Positions 32,250-41,606 are shown, counted from the first letter of the stretch. The stretch is 43,658 nt of DNA from Clostridia bacterium (GCA_017621415.1 JAGATD010000039.1:1-43658); one strand, 5' to 3'. Notes: generated by a model not told the origin, from the letters alone. A program made the numbers and translations.

Positions 32250-33647
32250 TTAAGCTTTCTTCTCAGATGATGCAAAACCCGATTTAACCTTTGGCCAAAT
32301 TATAAGAAGAGTGATAAAGAGCATAAGCGCCGTAGCAGTCCATGTGATAGGATAGCAGAGATAAAGCCCGCCTATGTTATGCAGGGGCTCAAGCTGAAAG
32401 GCTGTAAGTATCCACAAAATTCTGATTCCGCAGATGCCCCCGACACTCATAACCATAGGAGCCATAGAATATCCGAGACCTCGTAAAACACCCGAGAGAG
32501 TTTCCATAACTCCGCACATAAAATAAAACGGAACCGTAACTCTCAGCATATCAAGAACGGCTTTTATAACAGCTTCTTTGTTTGGTGCGCTGCTGTCAAC
32601 AAATAAAGAGCCAAACTCCCGTCCGAATGTAAGGATAATCGCGGCGAGAGAAATTCCAACAATCAAAACCTGAATCAGTGCAGAGCCGAGAGCCTTTTTA
32701 ATTCGCTGGAGCTTTCCCGCACCGTAGTTTTGAGCAGTAAATGTCATGGCAGCATGCAGGTAGCTGTTAAGTGAGGTGTACAGAATACCGTCTATGTTTC
32801 CCGCAATGGTTTTTCCTGCTACCGTAGCTGTGTCAAAGCCGTTGACCGCAGTTGTAATCGCAACATTGGATATAGAGAACAGAGAGCTTTGTATTCCCGC
32901 GGGAATACCGAATCTTAGAATTTGAAGGAGAAGACGTTTATCAATTTTCAGCTTTTTAAAGTCAAGGGCATATACGGTTGTGCTGCGTTTGCAAAGTATA
33001 ATTACAACCACCGAGGCCGAAACATACTGAGAAATAATGGTTGCCAGGGCAACACCGTCAACTGTCATATGGCAGACAATAACAAAGAGTAGGTTTAGCC
33101 CAACATTGACAAGCCCCGAGGAAGCTAAAATATAAAGCGGGGTTTTTGAGTCACCGACCGAGCGCAGTATCGTGGCGCCAAAATTATAAACCGCCGTAGC
33201 CGGAACACCGAGGCAAATTATTCGCATATATAAAGTCGCGCTGTCGATTATATCTGCGTTTGTTCCCATGAGGTCAAGTGCAGGGTACGCGACAGCAATT
33301 CCTATCACAGAAAAAACAACTCCGCCCAAAAGAGCAAAAAGCATTGATGTATGTACCGCTCTTGAAAGTCTGTCATAATCCTTTGCACCGAAGCTGCGCG
33401 CAACAACTACTCCCGAGCCTGCCGTAATACCCATAAACAGGTTAACTATAAGGTTGGTCAGAGAAGCGGTAGAGCCAACAGCAGCCAGAGCTGTTTCATC
33501 ACCGGAAAACTGTCCCACAACAACGTGGTCTGCCATGTTATAAAGAAGCTGAAGTATACCCGTCAGCATAATAGGCAGCACGTAAAGAATCATTTTGCTA
33601 AATATAGGGCCCTCTGTAAGGGTAGCTTTTGTTTTTGCGAATGCCAT
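32250..33647 (-). CDS. MATE-family efflux transporter
   Basis: This 465-residue protein has about 12 transmembrane helices in two halves. The N-terminal pattern FSKMILYVLPIMLTGILQLLYNMADHVVVGQFSG is diagnostic of MATE exporters, as is GATILRSVGDSKTPLY in helices 4-5. They export cationic drugs or metabolites in exchange for Na+ or H+. GGAG lies about ten bases before the ATG, and a good promoter (33684-33712) is upstream. It is a single-gene unit divergent from rlmB. The substrate is unknown. Confidence 0.94.
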   Translation of the reverse strand: MAFAKTKATLTEGPIFSKMILYVLPIMLTGILQLLYNMADHVVVGQFSGDETALAAVGSTASLTNLIVNLFMGITAGSGVVVARSFGAKDYDRLSRAVHTSMLFALLGGVVFSVIGIAVAYPALDLMGTNADIIDSATLYMRIICLGVPATAVYNFGATILRSVGDSKTPLYILASSGLVNVGLNLLFVIVCHMTVDGVALATIISQYVSASVVVIILCKRSTTVYALDFKKLKIDKRLLLQILRFGIPAGIQSSLFSISNVAITTAVNGFDTATVAGKTIAGNIDGILYTSLNSYLHAAMTFTAQNYGAGKLQRIKKALGSALIQVLIVGISLAAIILTFGREFGSLFVDSSAPNKEAVIKAVLDMLRVTVPFYFMCGVMETLSGVLRGLGYSMAPMVMSVGGICGIRILWILTAFQLEPLHNIGGLYLCYPITWTATALMLFITLLIIWPKVKSGFASSEKKA

Positions 33648-33683
33648 TTTAAAAAATCTCCTGCTGAAACACTGTGTAAGTCC

Positions 33684-33712
33684 ATTTTATTCCCTTTTTT
33701 GTGTTTTGTCAA
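33684..33712 (-). promoter_or_regulatory. Promoter of the MATE gene
   Basis: On the minus strand TTGACA (33712-33707) and TAAAAT (33689-33684) are separated by 17 bases. Confidence 0.82.
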
Positions 33713-33805
33713 TAGATTTTGAGTCAAATTTTTTTGGGAATAAACAGATAATTTTTCATACTGCAAAAAAAGTGATAAAACAGGGAATTATTTTGAAAAT
33801 TCTAC

Positions 33806-33834
33806 TGTACAAACTAAAATATTTATGGTATAAT
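33806..33834 (+). promoter_or_regulatory. Extended -10 promoter of rlmB
   Basis: TGTACA (33806-33811) and TATAAT (33829-33834) are separated by 17 bases, and TGG precedes the -10. The stretch between it and the gene contains GTATACGTATGTGCGTATGCG, a short run of near repeats with no assigned role. Confidence 0.7.
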
Positions 33835-33908
33835 AGGTACAATAGTATACGTATGTGCGTATGCGCTTTTAAGATAAAACAATTTATTGTGTGAACGGAT
33901 CATATTTT

Positions 33909-34727
33909 ATGGACTATAAGAATAAAAGAAGAGAGGAAAGCTCATACGGCCGTGACAGGCGAGACTCAAGACCTCAAAGAGAGGTTGATGAGAATGTTGT
34001 AAGCGGCCGCAATGCCGTAAAGGAGCTTTTGTCCGGCGGACGTGATATTGAAAAAATGTATGTCCAGTCGGGTGAGCGCGAGGGCTCTCTTAATCTCTTG
34101 CTCGGCATAGCCTCCGAGCGCAAAATTCCCATTGCTTTGGTCGAGCGTTCAAAGCTTGACCAGCTGTCCGGCGGTCAGCGCCACCAGGGAGTTGTCGCAA
34201 TAGCTGCTGAGCGTAATTATTATACTGTTGACGAAATTTTGAGCTATGCTGCCGAGGTGGGTGAGCCTCCTCTTGTAATAGTTGCCGACGGTATTGAAGA
34301 TCCCCATAATCTCGGCGCTATAATACGCTCTGCCGAGTGTCTCGGTGCTCACGGAGTTATAATACCGAAGCGCAGGTCTGTGGGGCTCACGTCAACTGTG
34401 GCAAAGGCATCCGCGGGAGCTATTGAGCATATGAGAGTTGCTAAGGTTACAAATATTGCCTCGGTGATTGATGAGCTTAAGGAGCGCGGCCTTTGGATAT
34501 ATGCCGCAGATATGGGAGAATCGCTGTACTATGATACAGATATGACAGGACCTGTCGCCTTGGTTCTTGGCAGTGAGGGCTTCGGAATTTCCAGATTGGT
34601 AAAGGAAAAATGCGATTTTACGGTTTCAATCCCTCTTTCCGGTCAGGTAAATTCAATGAATGTTTCCTGCGCAGCAGCGGTGATTCTTTCTGAAATAAGA
34701 AGACAAAGAAATTTAAAAGGGAGGTAG
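33909..34727 (+). CDS. rlmB: 23S rRNA (guanosine-2'-O)-methyltransferase RlmB-like
   Basis: This 272-residue SpoU-type knotted methyltransferase comprises a substrate-binding domain (residues about 25-105, VSGRNAVKELL) and a catalytic domain. The catalytic motifs are DPHNLGAIIRSAECLGAHGVI, LVLGSEGFGIS and IPLSGQVNSMNVSCAAAV. RlmB modifies G2251 in the peptidyl-transferase region. A basic N-terminal tail of about 25 residues precedes the fold. ATG 33909 is chosen over the in-frame GTG at 33891 because neither has a strong SD and ATG is nearer the conserved start; this choice is uncertain. It is followed nine bases later by the ATPase-like gene. Confidence 0.93.
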   Translation: MDYKNKRREESSYGRDRRDSRPQREVDENVVSGRNAVKELLSGGRDIEKMYVQSGEREGSLNLLLGIASERKIPIALVERSKLDQLSGGQRHQGVVAIAAERNYYTVDEILSYAAEVGEPPLVIVADGIEDPHNLGAIIRSAECLGAHGVIIPKRRSVGLTSTVAKASAGAIEHMRVAKVTNIASVIDELKERGLWIYAADMGESLYYDTDMTGPVALVLGSEGFGISRLVKEKCDFTVSIPLSGQVNSMNVSCAAAVILSEIRRQRNLKGR

Positions 34728-34735
34728 TTTGAGAC

Positions 34736-37369
34736 ATGGAAAATAAAAATCTTGACGGTCAGCTCAGCTTTGACGGTGAGCTTGGTCTTAGCAATAAAGA
34801 GCCCGAAAAAACTACAGAAATTCCCGTAGTTGAATTTGAAATCGGTACCCCCGCAAAGGAAGACAACTTTATTTTCGAGGTATCAAAGGAGATAAATAAA
34901 ACCGAAGAAGAGGAAATAAAGATAACCGAGCCTATAACAGAAGAGCTTGTTATCGGAACACCTCCGGCAGCGAAAAGCGCAGAGGCGGTGGAGCCGAAGT
35001 CGGACGAAGCGGCGCCTGCTGCCGAAGCCTCACCGAGCTTTACCCGTAGGTCGGTTTATATTCCTCGCTTTACCGAGGCTAGCGAAAAGTACAGAAGAAC
35101 CGTTGATACACGTTCAAGAGCCTCTATGTACGATCTTCGCAGATCGGCAAAGGTTGAGATAAGCGAAGTTAACGATCTGTCCGAAACAAAGATTTCGGAT
35201 AATATTGACCCTACTGCAGAAATCGATTCGGCTCCCGCGGAGCAGGTTGTGGTGAATATCTCAAATGCCGAGCCGGAGCCCGAAATGCTTAATGTATTTA
35301 AGTTCCGCGAGGAAGAGATTAAGGAAGAGCCTGCTCCAACCGAGCCTACTCTAGAGTCTGAAATTGAGGAGATCGAAAGATTGATCGCCAAGACTCCCGA
35401 GGCAGAGGAAGCTGTTACGGATGACAGTGTGGATTCTGTACCCGCTGAGGCGGAAGAGCCTTCCGAAAGTCACGAGCTTGAGGAGAACGCGACGGAAAAT
35501 CTTGCGCTTGAAAACTACGAGCTTCCCGACCCTGATGGCAGTGTAAAAATTCAGGACTATTTCGATGGCGAAGAGAGGAAGCCGGAGGAAAAGCTTCCCT
35601 CATTTGTTATGGGCGAGGCTCCACAGGATTCAAAAGCGAAGCGCACCGAGTTTACACATCAGTCCCAGCGCGATAGCTTCAAGGATATGTTTATTGACAG
35701 CGGCGTGGCGCATAAGATACGAATGGGCATGATAGGTCTGTTCTCAATTATTCTGCTTGTTTTCGAATTTATTATTTCAACAGGTGGACTTCCTGCAAAA
35801 ATACTTCCCACATCACTGTTCTTCGGAGCTGCCGCCACCATTGATTTGGTGCTTGTGGGCTGTGTGTTCCTGCTTGCGATTCCCGAAACTGTTAGAGCTG
35901 TAAAGCGACTTACCCAAAAGAGCTTCTCCTATGAGTTGGCGTTGCCTCTCGGATTTGTTGTAGTACTTTTGTATTCTGTGCTTTTAATCGCGATTTCGGC
36001 GAGAAAATATCCTCTTTACGGATTTGTATTTGCTCTTTATGCCCTGGTTGCTGTTGCGTCATCCTATTACCGTAACAAAGGCGACTTTATAGCATTTAAG
36101 CAGGTGTCTAAAAATTCCGAGAAAAAAATGCTTGATATAACAATGACCCGTGAGCTGCCTGAAGAAAATGTTGCGCTTGAAGGTCTTGTGGATGAATTTA
36201 ATTCTAAAACATCACGCATATTCCGCGCAGCCTTTGTTGCCGATTTCTTTGAGAGAACATCTAAAAATACAGATAAGAGGAACCATGTTCTTACACTGTA
36301 TGCTATTCCTCTCGGCGCAGCGCTTCTCAGTGCGCTTATTGCATTGTTTATTCCAGGCGGAGTGGTTGCTGCTGCATCTGCTTTTACAGCTGTATTCCTT
36401 GTGTCCTGTCCTGTGTTTGTGATGCTTTCGGGTAAAATTTCTTACTTTGATGCCCAAACAGTAGCCTTGGCAGAGGAGAGCACGGTTGTTGGTGAAAAAT
36501 CTTATAGCGATTTTTCCAAGGTTGATGTAATAGCCTTTGAGGATTCTGAGATCTTTGGAATAGAGGATGTTAATCTTAAGCGCTTTATCCTTTACGGAGA
36601 CAGAGATAATATTGATCGTGCGATGCGCCAGATGTATTCGCTGTTCTCTGTGGTTGGCGGACCTCTTTACAAAATATTCGCAAAGGCTCTTGATAACAGG
36701 GTGCGCCATGCTCCTGCCACAGATGTTATTATCGAGGTTGACGGTGTGTCGGGTGATATTTCAGGCACGCGTATCCTTGCTGGAACAGATGTTTATATGA
36801 AGCGCCACGGTATTGCCGTGCCGCAAAGCGGTTCTTCCGAGTTCGGTGCTGATACTACTAAGGTTATGTATGCGGCGGAGAACGGCGAGGTGTATGCTAA
36901 ATTCTATATACGCTACTCCTTCTCTGAGGAATTTACAATGCTTCTTCCGTCTCTCAGAGAACAAAACATAGTACCTCTTATCTACACAAATGACCCCAAC
37001 CTCTCAAACGAGCTTTTGCAGATGCTATGCGCAGGAGCCGATTGTATGAGAGTTGCTAAAAAGCTTGAGCCCCGTGCCGAAACCGAAAGAATTTATCGCA
37101 GGGTAAGCACAGGTCTTGTTACCTACGGTGACAAGATAAACGCAATAAATACAATTCTTCTGACCAGAAAATATAAGCTTTTTGCTGATAGAATTTCTGT
37201 TTCAGCTCTTTATTCCTTGAGTATTGCAGCTGCGGTTGCGCTGGTAATTTCAACTCTTGGTATGTCTATTCCGTCATTTGTATACGGTCTTTGGCATGTG
37301 GGCTGGTGCGTTGCTTTGAGATATGTCAGCCGCAAAACCTTTGCGGAGGATAAAAAAGAAAGCAAATAA
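34736..37369 (+). CDS. Degenerate P1B-type ATPase-like membrane protein (pseudoenzyme)
   Basis: This 877-residue protein has an acidic, disordered N-terminal third (residues about 1-310) followed by about eight transmembrane helices arranged as in P1B metal ATPases: four, a short cytoplasmic domain (about 445-515), two, a large P/N-like domain (about 570-820), then two. VSCPVFVML near 560 sits where P1B pumps have CPC. FEDSEIF (601-607) stands in for the phosphorylation site FDKTGTL. TRILAGTDVYMKRHGI matches the N domain, YTNDPN (750-755) replaces TGDN, and GDKINAIN (798-805) replaces GDGINDAP. No TGE is seen in the A domain. ATP-driven transport is therefore unlikely. GGAGG lies about 11 bases upstream. 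Confidence 0.8.
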   Translation: MENKNLDGQLSFDGELGLSNKEPEKTTEIPVVEFEIGTPAKEDNFIFEVSKEINKTEEEEIKITEPITEELVIGTPPAAKSAEAVEPKSDEAAPAAEASPSFTRRSVYIPRFTEASEKYRRTVDTRSRASMYDLRRSAKVEISEVNDLSETKISDNIDPTAEIDSAPAEQVVVNISNAEPEPEMLNVFKFREEEIKEEPAPTEPTLESEIEEIERLIAKTPEAEEAVTDDSVDSVPAEAEEPSESHELEENATENLALENYELPDPDGSVKIQDYFDGEERKPEEKLPSFVMGEAPQDSKAKRTEFTHQSQRDSFKDMFIDSGVAHKIRMGMIGLFSIILLVFEFIISTGGLPAKILPTSLFFGAAATIDLVLVGCVFLLAIPETVRAVKRLTQKSFSYELALPLGFVVVLLYSVLLIAISARKYPLYGFVFALYALVAVASSYYRNKGDFIAFKQVSKNSEKKMLDITMTRELPEENVALEGLVDEFNSKTSRIFRAAFVADFFERTSKNTDKRNHVLTLYAIPLGAALLSALIALFIPGGVVAAASAFTAVFLVSCPVFVMLSGKISYFDAQTVALAEESTVVGEKSYSDFSKVDVIAFEDSEIFGIEDVNLKRFILYGDRDNIDRAMRQMYSLFSVVGGPLYKIFAKALDNRVRHAPATDVIIEVDGVSGDISGTRILAGTDVYMKRHGIAVPQSGSSEFGADTTKVMYAAENGEVYAKFYIRYSFSEEFTMLLPSLREQNIVPLIYTNDPNLSNELLQMLCAGADCMRVAKKLEPRAETERIYRRVSTGLVTYGDKINAINTILLTRKYKLFADRISVSALYSLSIAAAVALVISTLGMSIPSFVYGLWHVGWCVALRYVSRKTFAEDKKESK

Positions 37370-37374
37370 ATGTA

Positions 37375-37404
37375 TTGGCGCCGCCTGAAAAAAGGCGGCG
37401 CCAA
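37375..37404 (+). other. Perfect 11-bp GC-rich hairpin without T-run
   Basis: TTGGCGCCGCC and GGCGGCGCCAA pair perfectly around an eight-base loop. It lies between the ATPase-like gene and the radical SAM gene. No T-run follows, so it is a poor terminator and may instead protect or separate mRNA ends. Confidence 0.85.
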
Positions 37405-37424
37405 GTTTAGCGAAAGGATATGTA

Positions 37425-39275
37425 ATGCATAACAGTAAAATTCCATCATCCGTCTTGAAATCGGTGCAAAAACCGGGCAGATACATAGGCGGAGAGTACA
37501 ATAGCGTAATAAAGGATAAAAATAAGGTTAAGTGCCGTTTTGCCTTTGCCTTTCCGGATACTTATGAGATAGGAATGTCAAATCTCGGTGTTCGTATTTT
37601 ATATGATACTATAAATGCGCACAAAAATATCTGGTGTGAGAGAGTCTATGCCCCTTGGACAGATATGCAGGAAAAAATGAGGCAGTATGAAATTCCGCTT
37701 ACTGCCCAGGAGAGCGGGGACCCGCTTTCCGCATTCGATATGGTCGCATTTTCGCTTCAGTATGAGCTTTGCTATACCACAGCTCTTGCTATGATAAAAA
37801 TGGCAGGCTTCCCCCTCCTTTCAAAGGATAGGGGCGAGGACACACCTATAATTGTAGGCGGCGGTCCCTGTGTATATAACCCTGAGCCTATTGCAGACTT
37901 TTTCGACCTTATAAACATAGGTGAGGGCGAAGAGGTTCTTCTTGAAATATGTGATCTTTATATAAAGATGAAGGAGGAGGGAAGCTACTCGAGAGCAGCC
38001 TTTCTCAGAGAGGCATCACATATTGAGGGCGTTTACATCCCGTCTCTTTATGACGTAACCTACAATGACGACGGAACAATTAAGGAATACAAGCCCCTTT
38101 ACGAGGATGTACCTACGAAAATTCGCAAGAGAATAGTTGCGGATATGGACAAGGCGCCCTATCCCGAAAAGCTGGTGATGCCTTATATTGAAACAGTGCA
38201 TGACCGCATCGTTCTTGAGGTTTATCGCGGTTGCATAAGAGGCTGCCGCTTCTGTCAGGCAGGTATGGTGTACAGACCAATAAGAGAAAAATCTCCCGAA
38301 ACCCTGTGCAAACAAGCAAAGTGTCTCTTTGACAACACGGGGTATGACGAAATTTCGCTGATCTCTCTTTCAATAAGCGATTATTCGGAGCTTCCAAAGC
38401 TTACGGATGACCTGCTTTCCTGGACAGATGAAGCCCACGTGAGTCTTTCTTTGCCGTCTCTTAGAATAGACAGCTTTTCCGAGGAGCTTATGCAAAAGGT
38501 TTCTTCTGTAAGAACAGGAGGCATAACCTTTGCCCCCGAGGCGGGAACTCAAAGGCTTCGCGACGTTATTAATAAAAATGTAACCGAAGAGGACCTTATG
38601 CGCTCTGTGGGGATTGCGTTCAGAGGCGGAAAAAGCAACATTAAGCTCTATTTTATGAACGGTCTACCTACCGAAACTCTTGATGATATTAAAGGTATAG
38701 CAGAGCTTGCCACAAAGGTTGTAGGCGAGTATTTTAAGCTCCCGAAGCCCGAGCGCCCCAAGGGAATTGGTGTTACCATTAGTGTTTCCTGCTTTGTTCC
38801 CAAGCCCTTTACTCCATTCCAGTGGGAAAAGCAGGACTCCTATGAGCTCCTCATGGAAAAGCAGGCTTACCTGCGTGACTGCATAACCGACAGACGCGTA
38901 AGATACACCTACCACGAAGCAAAGGTGTCGTTTATTGAAGCCGTGCTTGCCAGAGGCGACAGACGTCTTGCTCCCGCAATTTTATATGCGGTTGAGAATG
39001 GCGCGATATTTGATGCCTGGGACGAATATTTTGATTATGACAGATGGATTTCCGCCTTTGAAGCATGCGGCATAGATCCTGCGTTTTATACCACACGCGG
39101 TTTCGGGCTTGACGAGATTCTGCCATGGGATATTATTGATATCGGTGTAACAAAGGCATTCCTGCGCCGTGAGCGCGACAAGGCATATAAGGGAGAAACA
39201 ACCCCCTCCTGCGCAGAGAAGTGCAGCGGGTGCGGAGCAAATAAGCTGGGAGGTAAAAACAGATGGTGCAAGTAG
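37425..39275 (+). CDS. B12-binding-type radical SAM protein, TIGR03960-like
   Basis: This 616-residue protein has an N-terminal cobalamin-binding-like Rossmann region (residues about 30-190: FAFPDTYEIGMSNLG, VGGGPCVYNPEP, NIGEGEEV) and a radical SAM domain with RGCIRGCRFC (Cys270, Cys274, Cys277). The C-terminus has a Cys cluster (CAEKCSGCGANK). It is the partner of DUF2344 proteins in most Firmicutes, where the pair lies upstream of the ribonuclease-rplU-rpmA region. The substrate is unknown to me. AAAGG is upstream of the ATG, and its 3' end overlaps the DUF2344 gene by 13 bases. Confidence 0.93.
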   Translation: MHNSKIPSSVLKSVQKPGRYIGGEYNSVIKDKNKVKCRFAFAFPDTYEIGMSNLGVRILYDTINAHKNIWCERVYAPWTDMQEKMRQYEIPLTAQESGDPLSAFDMVAFSLQYELCYTTALAMIKMAGFPLLSKDRGEDTPIIVGGGPCVYNPEPIADFFDLINIGEGEEVLLEICDLYIKMKEEGSYSRAAFLREASHIEGVYIPSLYDVTYNDDGTIKEYKPLYEDVPTKIRKRIVADMDKAPYPEKLVMPYIETVHDRIVLEVYRGCIRGCRFCQAGMVYRPIREKSPETLCKQAKCLFDNTGYDEISLISLSISDYSELPKLTDDLLSWTDEAHVSLSLPSLRIDSFSEELMQKVSSVRTGGITFAPEAGTQRLRDVINKNVTEEDLMRSVGIAFRGGKSNIKLYFMNGLPTETLDDIKGIAELATKVVGEYFKLPKPERPKGIGVTISVSCFVPKPFTPFQWEKQDSYELLMEKQAYLRDCITDRRVRYTYHEAKVSFIEAVLARGDRRLAPAILYAVENGAIFDAWDEYFDYDRWISAFEACGIDPAFYTTRGFGLDEILPWDIIDIGVTKAFLRRERDKAYKGETTPSCAEKCSGCGANKLGGKNRWCK

Positions 39276-39961
39276 ACGCTAATTCAAAAATCGCTCTCAG
39301 AATAAAGTTTAAAAAGACGGGTAAGCTTCAGTATATCTCACATCTTGACCTTGTTCGTACAATGCATAAAATCATAATCAGAGCAAAGTTGCCGATTTGG
39401 TATACCGAGGGCTTTAATCCAAAGCCCAAAATGGTATTTGCCGCTCCCTTGTCCATTGGAACCGAGAGCTTCTCCGAATTTATGGACGTAAGACTCACCG
39501 AGCGTATAGATACAGCTGAAGCCATGCGTGCGCTTAACGCAAATATGACCGATGAAATGCAGGTTACCGAGGCATACTATCCCGAAACAAAATTCACCGA
39601 GATGCGCTGGCTTTCATATACCATGTTAATAAAGACAGATAATGCCGACAAATCACTTGCCGAGGCCTGCGATAATGTTCTGAATTCTGAGAAAATTGAG
39701 GTTTTAAAGAATACAAAAAGCGGGGAAGCCCTGGTGGATATAAAGCCCCTGATAAGGTCCGCCTCGGCAGTCCTTGACGGTGAAAATATCCGTATTTCCG
39801 CAGTTCTTTCATCCGACCCTTCAACATTCTTAAATCCCGAATATGTTATAAAAGCCCTGCGAGAAAAGGTTGGAATTATTTCAAATCCCGACTGTACCAA
39901 AGAGGGATATTCGATAATTCGAGAGAATTCATTCTTTGAGGATATGAGTGCGTTTAAATAA
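39263..39961 (+). CDS. DUF2344-family protein (TIGR03936-like)
   Basis: This 232-residue protein begins after a short tail with RIKFKKTGKLQYISHLDLVRTMHKIIIRAKLP in two blocks, then YTEGFNPKPKMVFAAPLSIGTES, all typical of DUF2344. In other bacteria this domain is fused to the radical SAM protein encoded just upstream; here they are separate genes overlapping by 13 bases. GGAGG lies about nine bases before the ATG, inside the upstream gene. The pair is widespread but its reaction is unknown to me. A hairpin terminator follows. Confidence 0.92.
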   Translation: MVQVDANSKIALRIKFKKTGKLQYISHLDLVRTMHKIIIRAKLPIWYTEGFNPKPKMVFAAPLSIGTESFSEFMDVRLTERIDTAEAMRALNANMTDEMQVTEAYYPETKFTEMRWLSYTMLIKTDNADKSLAEACDNVLNSEKIEVLKNTKSGEALVDIKPLIRSASAVLDGENIRISAVLSSDPSTFLNPEYVIKALREKVGIISNPDCTKEGYSIIRENSFFEDMSAFK

Positions 39962-39977
39962 ATTGTTTCAAAAAAAT

Positions 39978-40014
39978 AAAATCGACTCCTGCAAATAAAG
40001 CTCGAGTCGATTTT
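39978..40014. terminator. Hairpin terminator between convergent genes
   Basis: AAAATCGACTC (39978-39988) and GAGTCGATTTT (40004-40014) form an 11-bp stem. It lies between the DUF2344 gene and the minus-strand gene at 40040. Confidence 0.82.
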
Positions 40015-40039
40015 GTTGGTTTAAGTTGAGTTAGTGTTT

Positions 40040-41578
40040 TCATTCGAGGCGTATGTTCGCTTCTTTTGTGATGCGAGCAATGGTTTCTTCATCTGTAATT
40101 TGATTGCACTCGCTATTGTCTATGTCGAAGTGATAAAACACAAGCTCTTCATCTGGATTGTTAACTTTTTCTAGAACAGCCCAAAAATTGTCGCCATCTG
40201 GGACAATTGCAACTCTGTTATATCTAACTCCACCGTTCTTATCGTATAGTGTGATTGAGTTTTCGTTCTCTAAATCAAGAAGTGTGTCGATGATTTCATC
40301 GGTTTGAATTCTACGGTATATTTGGTACACTTCTATCCAATACTTTTCGTTATTACATTGTACTGTATAGTATTTGCTATCGGTTGGAGCTAGCATAAAG
40401 ATGCAAAATTCCGGCAGGTTGTTTTCTGAATTGGATTTGCTGGCGACTATAAAAATTTTATCTCCGTATTTATCGTCGATAAACACGACTGCTTCTTTTT
40501 GGCATTTATGAATTAATCCGTCATTCCATTTTAATTCTATTTCTTTAATTGTTTCATTGTTTAGTATTTCAAACTGTTCTTCGCTTATGTAATTGAAAGA
40601 TGAGTCATCTTTGTTTGCTATTTCTTCATAATGAATTATACATTCGCGACGCTCTTCTTCGCTACATAGCATAAGAACATGCCTGTCATTTTTTATTCCG
40701 ACCATAAAAGCATAAAGCATGTCTATGTCTATATCAACGTTGATGTTTGTTGGTTTCACGATTACTACTACAGCTCGGTTTCCTTTTGCAAAATTAACAA
40801 GAATTGTATCTATTTTTTTGAACCTACGCTCTTTTTTGTCGGTCCAACATAATGTGAAATAGGGGTGTTTTTCTCTATCCATTATTTTTTCAAACAATCC
40901 ATCGGGAATAGCGGTAATTATATTGTCAAGATCTGACTCATCGTAGTATTGATATTGAGGCTTGCTTTCTGTTTTTGAAGTATAATGGGTAACTGGTGCT
41001 TGTTTCGCTTTTTTCTTGCTGGAAATATGATCTGATAATTTTTTTAATTTTATATATGATTTAATTATTCTGATAATCTTTATTATGGATGTGATAAGTA
41101 GGGCTATTGGTGCAATGAGATATATAACAGCAAAGCCTGCTCCTATGACTAATAAATTTCCAGCGAAATTATCTTTTCTTATCGCACCGCTGTATCCACC
41201 AAACCCGGTTTCTCGAACATCAACATAGTATTCAGTGGTGTTTTCACGAACCTTTTTAAAATCTCTGATTAAAAAACGAAGAAAATTAAAGTTTAATGCT
41301 AAGCATCCTAAAGCGAATATCAAATAATCTCCAAAGAAATCATCAGAGGTAAATGTTGTTTCTCCGAAAAAATAATTACAAACAAACCAGAGAATTGAAA
41401 GAACGATATGTATTGAATTATCTGCTATATCGTTTTTATATGCTAAACGGGATAATTGAACAATATCCTCTGAATCATCATAAATTTTCTTTGTTACCAT
41501 CTTGTCAATTGATTTGGTTACTATGCTTGTGATTGCTACCGCCAATATCAAAATGATAAATAAATCTGTAAGTCCCAT
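40040..41578 (-). CDS. Large membrane protein with C-terminal DUF1292-like domain
   Basis: This 512-residue protein has about four to five transmembrane helices within the first 185 residues (one at the very start, others near 55-75, 80-100 and 140-175), a basic linker rich in Lys, then a soluble region. The last 70 residues (ITLYDKNGGVRYNRVAIVPDGDNFWAVLEKV...EELVFYHFDID) resemble the small DUF1292 domain common in Firmicutes. GGAGC precedes the ATG. The gene is AT-rich compared with the core genes on either side and diverges from an XRE regulator gene, suggesting an accessory unit. I recognise no function. Confidence 0.72.
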   Translation of the reverse strand: MGLTDLFIILILAVAITSIVTKSIDKMVTKKIYDDSEDIVQLSRLAYKNDIADNSIHIVLSILWFVCNYFFGETTFTSDDFFGDYLIFALGCLALNFNFLRFLIRDFKKVRENTTEYYVDVRETGFGGYSGAIRKDNFAGNLLVIGAGFAVIYLIAPIALLITSIIKIIRIIKSYIKLKKLSDHISSKKKAKQAPVTHYTSKTESKPQYQYYDESDLDNIITAIPDGLFEKIMDREKHPYFTLCWTDKKERRFKKIDTILVNFAKGNRAVVVIVKPTNINVDIDIDMLYAFMVGIKNDRHVLMLCSEEERRECIIHYEEIANKDDSSFNYISEEQFEILNNETIKEIELKWNDGLIHKCQKEAVVFIDDKYGDKIFIVASKSNSENNLPEFCIFMLAPTDSKYYTVQCNNEKYWIEVYQIYRRIQTDEIIDTLLDLENENSITLYDKNGGVRYNRVAIVPDGDNFWAVLEKVNNPDEELVFYHFDIDNSECNQITDEETIARITKEANIRLE

Positions 41579-41606
41579 ATTAGAGCTCCTTTTTCTGTTT
41601 TATGTT

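Noticed and set aside
34736..37369. Working heavy-metal exporting ATPase
   Set aside because: The phosphorylation motif, the hinge GDGxND and the A-domain TGE are not present.
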